From Heliocidaris tuberculata (Eukaryota; Echinodermata; Echinoidea; Camarodonta; Echinometridae): a DNA stretch of 64,000 nt. The notes under the pieces are model-generated. The model saw only the letters and a program-made list of their open reading frames with translations, was not told the origin of the DNA and made no database searches. The stretch is from positions 10,816,057 through 10,880,056 of the forward strand of contig CM046845.1 in assembly GCA_025618425.1 (NCBI GenBank), read 5' to 3'. Shown in pieces: positions 58,048-64,000 of the stretch (position 1 is the stretch's first letter; the number at the start of each line of letters is the position of its first letter). A program made the position numbers and the translations under genes.

Positions 58048-58407
58048 TGCTGCCTATAGCCATATGAAGATTAGAAGAAGGGATAAAAAAGAAAAGAGGA
58101 TGTGGCTTTCTTGACCTTTCTATGTCAAATTAGCATATGCACCAGTGCCAAATTTTGCGGGTATGATCATCCCGATCCCCCACCCCCCTTAAGAATGTGG
58201 CATACAGTGAATTACATACAAGAATAAAAATGTCCCCCCCCCCCTTCACATCTTTTACTCCACTAGAGGTACCTGAAATATAAATCTTGTTTTCGCTTGT
58301 CAGAATTTTTTTCATTGTGACTCCCCCCCCCCCCCCCCCCCCTTTATAGCAAATTTGGATCTGCCCCTGTATGAATCTTGTTAATCTTGTTATAAACTCT
58401 TTAATTT

Positions 58408-58450
58408 CATTTGACATAAGTTGCACGGCCAAGGCAACTTATGTCAAATG
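58408..58450. repeat. Perfect 17-bp hairpin
   Basis: catttgacataagttgc (58408-58424) and gcaacttatgtcaaatg (58434-58450) are exact reverse complements around a 9-nt loop, acggccaag. Confidence 0.9.
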
Positions 58451-58474
58451 ATTAATACAATTAAAATATAAAAC

Positions 58475-58850
58475 TTGAGTGAATGGGGTGGGGGGGGGGG
58501 GGGGGGGGGGAGGACACAAATCTCAGAAAAATTTCTGACAAGCAAAAAAAAAGGGGGAGGGGGTTATCAAGATTTTTGGGGTCCAGTTTGCATCCAGAAT
58601 TTTCTGACAAGCAAAAAAAAAAAAAAAAAAAAATGGGTTATCAGTTCCAAAATGGGGGGCACAATGTACACTTTTCTTTCACTTTTTCCTAAATCCGCCA
58701 TTGATAGGCCTAGGCTATGGAGCACAGCTGTTTTGAGGCATAGGTATACAATACCGTACCTGCGCATTTCCCAACGTAAACAACGCGATGAATTTGAGCA
58801 CCCCTGTCTCTTTCACATGTCCGAAGAGGCGAGCTTTTGCAAACATGAAG
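58475..58850 (+). other. Possible SPIDR non-coding first exon / promoter-proximal region
   Basis: A strong donor, aaacatgaag|gtaagtaatg, ends at 58850 in sequence more CpG-rich than its surroundings (58690-58850). Spliced to the acceptor before 61087 it would put an ATG (58845) into a seven-codon uORF whose TGA overlaps the SPIDR start (ATGA). Evidence is splice signal and position only; the true transcription start is unknown. Confidence 0.3.
58485..58690 (+). repeat. CTGACAAGC-module repeat, two tandem units
   Basis: Poly-G (about 58489-58510), then ttctgacaagcaaaaa near 58533 and again near 58605, each followed by poly-A and ggttatcag/ggttatcaag. A reverse-oriented module lies at 58296-58306. 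Same family as 8215-8430. Confidence 0.75.
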
Positions 58851-59514
58851 GTAAGTAATGGTTTCAGGATTGTATTTAAATTCATGGTGGTGCGTTACAT
58901 TTTCTCAGATAATCATACTACATTGCTAATTGTGAATATTAAGTGAAATGTCTAACCTATAACTGTACAAAAACTTTGTTACACTAATGACTAAGTTACA
59001 GCATGTCCGTGTCTGTGGTTATGAGACTGTTGGAGACCCGCCGGTTCCCCAGAGTTCCGGCGCACTGTCCCGAGAGATTCTGGCCGACCAATGGATGGTC
59101 CTGGAGTTATTAGGTCTCTCTCGATCCAACTTGAAAGCACTTTGTTGACAGTTATTGGGAATTTTATTTTATTTTGAATTAAGACTACATTGTAATTATT
59201 AGTGTGACTTTGCATGAAAAAAAATCCTCCATTAAAAAATGAATAAATCAATTGACATGATGATGATGATAATATTGATGAACAGATAAAGTTAGCGATC
59301 AACAAATTAAAAGTTAACGTTAGATCTAATGTTAGACTCTAGTCTAGATGTATAGATCGGCCAATTTAGCATCCGTACCCAACCACCATTAAATCCGCCT
59401 GACAAAGTGAATATTTAGTCAAGTTTCTTATTTGTTATTGTTGAAATCATGCTCATATTTAACGGAATAAACGCTATTGTTGTCAATTTCATAAGTGAAA
59501 AAGAAAATCAGGTA

Positions 59515-59605
59515 AGACCTGAGCGGGTGTCAAACCCGCAACACTGCATCAGTGTAGAGAGAAGCCTCTGACCCGTCGTCTTAACCACTAGACCATGAGC
59601 AATTG
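59515..59605 (-). other. tRNA-like segment with long variable arm (SINE or tRNA pseudogene)
   Basis: The minus strand has TGGTCTAGTGGTTAAGAC (D arm/A box), a cactg-atg-cagtg long variable arm, and gcggg-tttgaca-cccgc (T arm/B box). The acceptor stem does not pair well and no clear anticodon loop was found, so a functional tRNA is unlikely. Confidence 0.6.
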
Positions 59606-59639
59606 ACGGCAGAAGCGGGGTTCAAAAAGACTATGTATG

Positions 59640-60010
59640 GTGGTTGATCCAGTGTCCGAACACTTTTCAGAAAATCAACGATAGCAAATAAAATATGAAA
59701 CAAATATCTGTCAAACTATACATATTGAATGCTCAAAGACCTACAAAAAAAGAAGTTGATGGAATTTTAAAAAGACAACGTAGATTTAATACGATATTCC
59801 CTTCCGAGTGAACCCCTTCCCAACGACGCGGCGTTTTGGTCCCTTGAAAAGGGTACCGTAATTCCGAACGTGTGAAACCTATGGGAAAAAGACACAACCT
59901 TGGTATCAATAGTGTGGTTTTCATACGCGTAATCCCACGCGTATGAAAACCCATTTTAGGCGCTTAACTTTACATGTTCGGTAATACAATCTGTTCGGAA
60001 TTACAATACT
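59640..60010 (-). repeat. Dispersed nested-palindrome repeat, copy 3 (inverted)
   Basis: The reverse complement follows 11390-11750 almost throughout (gaacagattgtattaccgaa, gggttttcatacgcgtggga, gggaccaaaacgccgcgtcg). Its hairpin, gttttcatacgcgt with acgcgtatgaaaac, is perfect. Confidence 0.88.
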
Positions 60011-60180
60011 TGACTATACCTTCGCTCTACAGAAATTCTATGTCTTTGTGAATGTGCGGTCAGTCATTCCAACTCGCACAATAGGCGAGACAAGCCTTTT
60101 AGCAGCCTACTTTTTTTTCTGTAAGCTAGGCGGTACTAACTTCCGTCTGGGTACGGATGCTAAGATGGCCTATAGATCTT

Positions 60181-61086
60181 TTAATTTTTTTGTCAACCTG
60201 TGACATGATGCTTCTTTTTTAATTTTTGAAGGATGTGGGCTTGATGACAATGTCTTGTTCCCTATGGCTATGTTCAAGATGTTTTGAAGTGTTTGATTCT
60301 TTTTATGATGTAGGCATGGGGCACATGCATACTGGTCTACACTAAAAATCTCAATCTGGACCCCCTGTGGAAAAAGTTGGAGCCCTGTTTTTTTCATTAT
60401 TATTTGGGGGGGGGGCAGGTGGTTACATTTGTAAGACTGCCTGGTCTTATAGAGGAAATGAACCTGCTCATTCTCATCCCCTTGAGTGTGCCATGTAAAG
60501 AATCTTGAGGCTGAGCAAATCATTTCATTTTGATAAATTGCTGCAAATTGATGCAAGTGACTTCAGGGATCTATAGATATCTTGTGGAAACTCCTTAACC
60601 TTCTTCTGTGCCACTTTAGAGGTTCAGATTCAGATATTTTATTGTCCAATTGTGGATAAACAAATGGAAATTCACATTGTTCACATTATAGAAGGAGTAC
60701 ATAAAATTTGGCAAAAATAAACAAAATACTTAATACAAAAAAGCAAGAAACAGGAAGAACGGTGTACAAAAAAAATGTAAATAAACCCACAAGGGTTGAA
60801 ATTTTAGTTTGAGTTATGCGGTATATTGAATTGTTTGTATGAAATATCTTCTATGAGACAACCTTTGCAAGATGCATGCATCCATTCCTGTTTCAGGAAA
60901 AAAAAAATTGTAACTTACAGAACATTCAAATTATTGGGCTGGATTTTCCTCCTCCCATGGTATGGGTCAAGACATGTTTAATATTTTCAAAGTGATGCAA
61001 TCCCCATCTTTTCCCTTTCCCCTGTGCACGGAGGCAGTGACAGCATGGGCCTTTAACATGAAATTGTTCGTATTGTTTTCCTGTAG
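60181..61086. other. SPIDR 5' intron or upstream sequence
   Basis: No exon seen. A poly-G run lies near 60405-60415; ttcagattcagatattttat (60624) followed by A-rich sequence resembles the 3' end of an old retroelement on the minus strand, as at 7287. Confidence 0.4.
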
Positions 61087-61100
61087 GCTAACTCTGCGCT

Positions 61101-61230
61101 ATGAATCCACAGAAGAAGCAGAGAACATCCTTGTACTCGGACCAACTCACCAAGCACTGGTCCAACTGTAGTGCTGGCTTTGAGGGTTTGCCAAGTTTGA
61201 ACAGAAGAAGTACTAAGGAGTCTCAAAAGA
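61101..61230 (+). CDS. SPIDR: SPIDR coding exon 1
   Basis: MNPQKKQRTSLYSDQLTKHW... ending at A|gtaagt, phase 1. The exon itself probably starts at 61087; 14 nt of leader precede the ATG. Confidence 0.82.
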
Positions 61231-62958
61231 GTAAGTGATTCAGCTAAAAAGTGTTTTTATGGGGGAGGGAGTGGAAATCAAGCCATCATATCCCAATCTA
61301 AGCTATCCATCAATTACATGCAAATAGTGACCTGACATCTGCTCCTGCGACATTTCTCCTAGATTTATTTTGTCAAAGGTAAAGGATTAGAGATTAGGGT
61401 TGAGGTTATGACTGGGTTTTAGGTTGAGTTTAGGTTGTAGGGTTAGATTCAGTATTGGCTCTAGGGCAGAAGTTAGGGATTTATTAGTGTTGGAAATTGA
61501 CTGCAGAGCTATCGTCGCTGGAGAATGTATCATATCTCTGGTGCTAAATAGGAACCAATTAAAAAGTTAATTGTTATCCTGGTTAAAAGTTTTGAATACA
61601 GGGTATAAACATTAATAAGTAGAGTCGAAGAAATTGGTGTTCATTAAAAAAGAAGTGAAACGGAATAGTATATCCTATGCAGGTATTAGAAAACATGTTC
61701 TGAAAAAAAATAATGCTTGTCTTTTCCCTCTACATACGTGTAGACCTTGTTTCAAAAGTTTGACTTCATTTTTCTCTCTACGTTATGATATCTATTTTGC
61801 TTTCTGTCCTTATCGTTTATTGTTCCATTTTCACAATCTCGACAGAAAAATTCAAGTATGGAGGTTTGGAAGATAGATGGGAAGAGGAGGAGGAGGAGGA
61901 AGAAGAAGAGGTTGACATCATCTGGTCGTCAAGTGAAGATGAAGACAAAAATGTCAAAGACATCAGAACATTGGACACCTTACCACACAGGAGTGGAGTA
62001 GTACCCCTACAAAGTGCTCCATTGGGAAGAAGTGCCAGGCGTCGGCAAGAGAAGAAGAGGTCCTCACTTTGTGGGAAGGCTTCAGTGGCATTTAGGAGGA
62101 GTAAATCACAAGGTGCTGAAGATAAAAGTTTGGAGGACTCCATCATAAGTGACTCGGGTAGTGATGAAGATGACAGAGAAAGTCCTGGAAAGCATGGTGG
62201 TCAGTCGCAGAAAGATGGGCCGTCTAACAGAACTGACATTGAGAGTGCTGGTGTAAAGAGAGTAGGTGTTCACGAAGAACCACAAAGGAAGGAAAAACAG
62301 ACAACTCCATCTGCAATAGCCAGAAGTGGCAAAACTGGATTGGGCAGTCACTCTGTTGATAAAGGAAAGAGGAGATATGTTCAAAGTAAAGAGGTTTGTA
62401 CCACCATTATTCTCATTTTTAAAAGATTTAGGCTTACAAATTGTAACATGGACCTTTTACACATGTATAAATTTGAATCCATATTGCTGATTGAAATACA
62501 CCTCTTCAGATAGTCTGATCAGAAAAAAATGTGCTATTACATGTTCCATGAAATTTCTTTGGATATCTGAATGGAATGGGACCTACATAAATAATGTGGA
62601 CTCTCTTTAATTTGTTATTCTATTGAAATCAGGACTCCTTTGAGCCAGAAATCTTGGACTACGATTCCCCTTCGGAAGAAGAAAGCCCTAGAGTCAGCGA
62701 AGCCATCTCTGACCCATCGTCTGCAAGCCAGTCTTCCTGGTCGAGAGGCCAACTGAACACCTCCACCATGTCCCCCAGACCCAACCCCATGGGAAGCCCT
62801 AGGACTGGTAGTGAGTGGGTTAAGAAGCTGAAAGCATCCATCACTCCAGAGAGGAGACCAGCAGGGGCAGGAGAGGAGGCCAGAGGGGTAGGGTCAGCAT
62901 CGACGATGGCTGGAGCTGGGATTGTGGATTCAGCGAGGAAAAAGAAAAAGTTTGTCAG
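61101..62958 (+). CDS. SPIDR: SPIDR, scaffold protein involved in DNA repair (N-terminal part; gene continues beyond the window)
   Basis: In vertebrates SPIDR (KIAA0146) is a nuclear scaffold that works with BLM and RAD51 in homologous recombination. Three exons, 61101-61230, 61846-62393 and 62633-62958, give 334 aa plus two bases (human about 915 aa). Recognition rests on short motifs in the same order as human: LTKHWSNCSAGFEGL (about 17-31; human LSEAWLRCGEGFQNT); VDIIWSSSEDEDK (about 66-78; human TDITWSSSGSDLSDEDK); and PEILDYDSPSEEES (about 231-244; human IEILEYSSDSEKED); then a basic SARKKKKFVR (human SAKKKLLRGG). The rest is Ser/Glu/Arg-rich and probably disordered, including ten consecutive Glu (56-65). 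No catalytic or folded domain lies in this part. ATG 61101 follows a good acceptor (ctgtag at 61081-61086), so a non-coding first exon probably lies upstream. The last donor (cag|gtactt at 62959) shows that the gene continues rightward. Confidence 0.82.
61846..62393 (+). CDS. SPIDR: SPIDR coding exon 2
   Basis: Residues 44-226; acceptor cgacag, phase 1 in and 0 out. Holds the ten-Glu run and the IIWSSSEDED motif. Donor GAG|gtttgt is weak, but the frame and the next exon support it; past it the frame reads on into clearly non-coding sequence. Confidence 0.8.
62633..62958 (+). CDS. SPIDR: SPIDR coding exon 3 (last in window)
   Basis: Residues 227-334 plus two bases, DSFEPEILDYDSPSEEES... to KKKKFVR. 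Acceptor atcag, donor ag|gtactt. No further exon was seen to 64000. Confidence 0.82.
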
Positions 62959-63034
62959 GTACTTGTAATAAAGGTCTTGATATTTGTATCAATATAAATT
63001 TTGATATATTGTACTTAAATTTTGCATGCTTCCG

Positions 63035-63450
63035 TCCACAGAAGGCGGTGCCGGAGGCATTATGCTTTCGGGTTGTCCGTCCGTCCGTCCATCGCGCTTT
63101 CTCATTCTTGGGATAACTCAAGAACCACATGAGTTACAAATCTGCTAAAGTCAGAATCTGCTTTAGTTTGGTTGCATTTTTTTCAAAACAGAACAAGGAA
63201 AGATGAAAATTTGTACTTAAATATTAAGAAAAATCTTTTAACTCACTAGATGGCATCCAGCATCCATGATTTGACAAGTAATTTGATGAAAAAAATGCGT
63301 TTTGCTGGCATTACCAATATTCTCCCCGAGTTGTAGCGCACCGATTCAAATGACTCAAAGGTCAATTAACATGTAATTGTAGGCTTTTTATTCTTGTTAT
63401 CATAATATTTCAAGAACAGTTTGAGCCATCAACTGAATATAAGCGGAGGC
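63035..63450. repeat. Interspersed repeat with GTCC tetranucleotide run
   Basis: ggaggcattatgctttcggg followed by gtccgtccgtccgtcc (63077-63089) and, near 63440, agcggaggcatataggagac. I recall similar gtccgtccgtcc-bearing repeats from other marine invertebrates; the family is not named here. SPIDR intron 3. Confidence 0.55.
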
Positions 63451-64000
63451 ATATAGGAGACGCAGTCACATTCATCTTGTTTAATTTTTATAATCAGAAG
63501 GTTTGGTCAGAGTTTTTAAATTTCCAGAGTCTCTATAACAACTTAAAATTTATTCATGTATTTAGATTACCAGTGTTAAATATAAAAAGTCGCATTGGTT
63601 TTTTTTTTTTTTTATTAGATCATAGGTTGTTTCAGTGATGGGTACATTCACATACACATGCAGAACAATGCTGTAAGTGGAGGTGCATATCATACAGTCC
63701 ATAAACCAGATTCGACACATTAACTTACATGTATTTGTGTATTTTGAGAATTTAGAGTCCCTCTAACCTCCCCCCCTCCCCCCTCCTCTTTGAACTTAAG
63801 GCACCTTGAAGTTGAAATTGGTATAAAAAAACAAACTTTTTTTTCAAATTTATATGTTATTCTGATTTTCTGTTTGGTTCAGACAAATCTAACTTGACCA
63901 TTACCTTGAGATAGAGTTTGCAATTTCAATTAATGAACAGGACAATGTTCAAATGCCTCTGTCTTCTATAAAAATCTGGTCAGCCTTGAACTTTTTGAAT

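Larger units (their letters stand above)
59351..60180. mobile_element. Composite element with about 30-bp terminal inverted repeats
   Basis: Left tatagatcggcc plus aatttagcatccgtaccca (59351-59381) and right tgggtacggatgc plus taagatggcctatagatc (60148-60178) are inverted with few mismatches. Inside are the tRNA-like segment (minus) and copy 3 of the nested-palindrome repeat (minus). No transposase frame. Confidence 0.65.

Noticed and set aside
59515..59605. Functional tRNA gene
   Set aside because: Acceptor stem does not pair and no credible anticodon loop; better read as a SINE or pseudogene.
61785..62513. 242-codon open frame with an apparent upstream Met
   Set aside because: The first part precedes the exon 2 acceptor at 61845 and the last part follows the donor at 62394; SPIDR exon 2 explains the middle.

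Overview
This is a window of animal nuclear genome: AT-rich, with long introns flanked by GT-AG splice sites and no bacterial operons, rRNA or CRISPR. Two protein genes can be read with confidence, both on the + strand. The first is a complete coding sequence of CNOT1, the scaffold of the CCR4-NOT deadenylase complex. Its start codon is at 8998 and its stop codon ends at 54595. I traced 47 coding exons by reading frame, splice sites and recalled human CNOT1. The joined length is 7,176 nt, an exact multiple of three (2,391 aa plus stop; human CNOT1 is about 2,376 aa). The second is the 5' third of SPIDR, a scaffold protein of homologous-recombination repair. Its start codon is at 61101, three exons are visible, and the gene runs off the right edge.

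The organism is most likely a marine deuterostome invertebrate, and an echinoid (sea urchin) is my best guess. The basis is the close match of CNOT1 to vertebrate CNOT1, the presence of SPIDR, and non-coding repeats of a style I associate with urchins and their relatives. Species cannot be fixed from the sequence alone.

Layout. Bases 1-8929 hold no gene I can support. They contain a 559/585-bp inverted repeat (454-1012 and 4112-4696) around a tandem array of palindromic CCATTTTG...CAAAATGG units, many G/C homopolymer tracts carrying a recurring CTGACAAGC module, and a 395-bp palindrome (7740-8135). CNOT1 fills 8930 to about 57.2 kb including its 3' UTR. Its introns carry many small non-autonomous DNA-transposon-like elements: several start and end at TTAA, and two others have clear terminal inverted repeats and matching flanking duplications. 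Between the genes lies a near-perfect 495-bp hairpin (57553-58047). A composite inverted-repeat element (about 59351-60180) with a tRNA-like segment sits in the SPIDR 5' region.

The two proteins act in different processes (mRNA decay and translation control; DNA repair), and nothing in the sequence links them beyond tandem position. I found no evidence of an undescribed multi-gene system. The most interesting material is structural: large foldbacks, a family of TTAA-bounded elements, a hammerhead-like motif, a CNOT1 leader uORF whose stop overlaps the start codon, and a 12-nt microexon. All alignments were made by eye; no database search or identity calculation was run.
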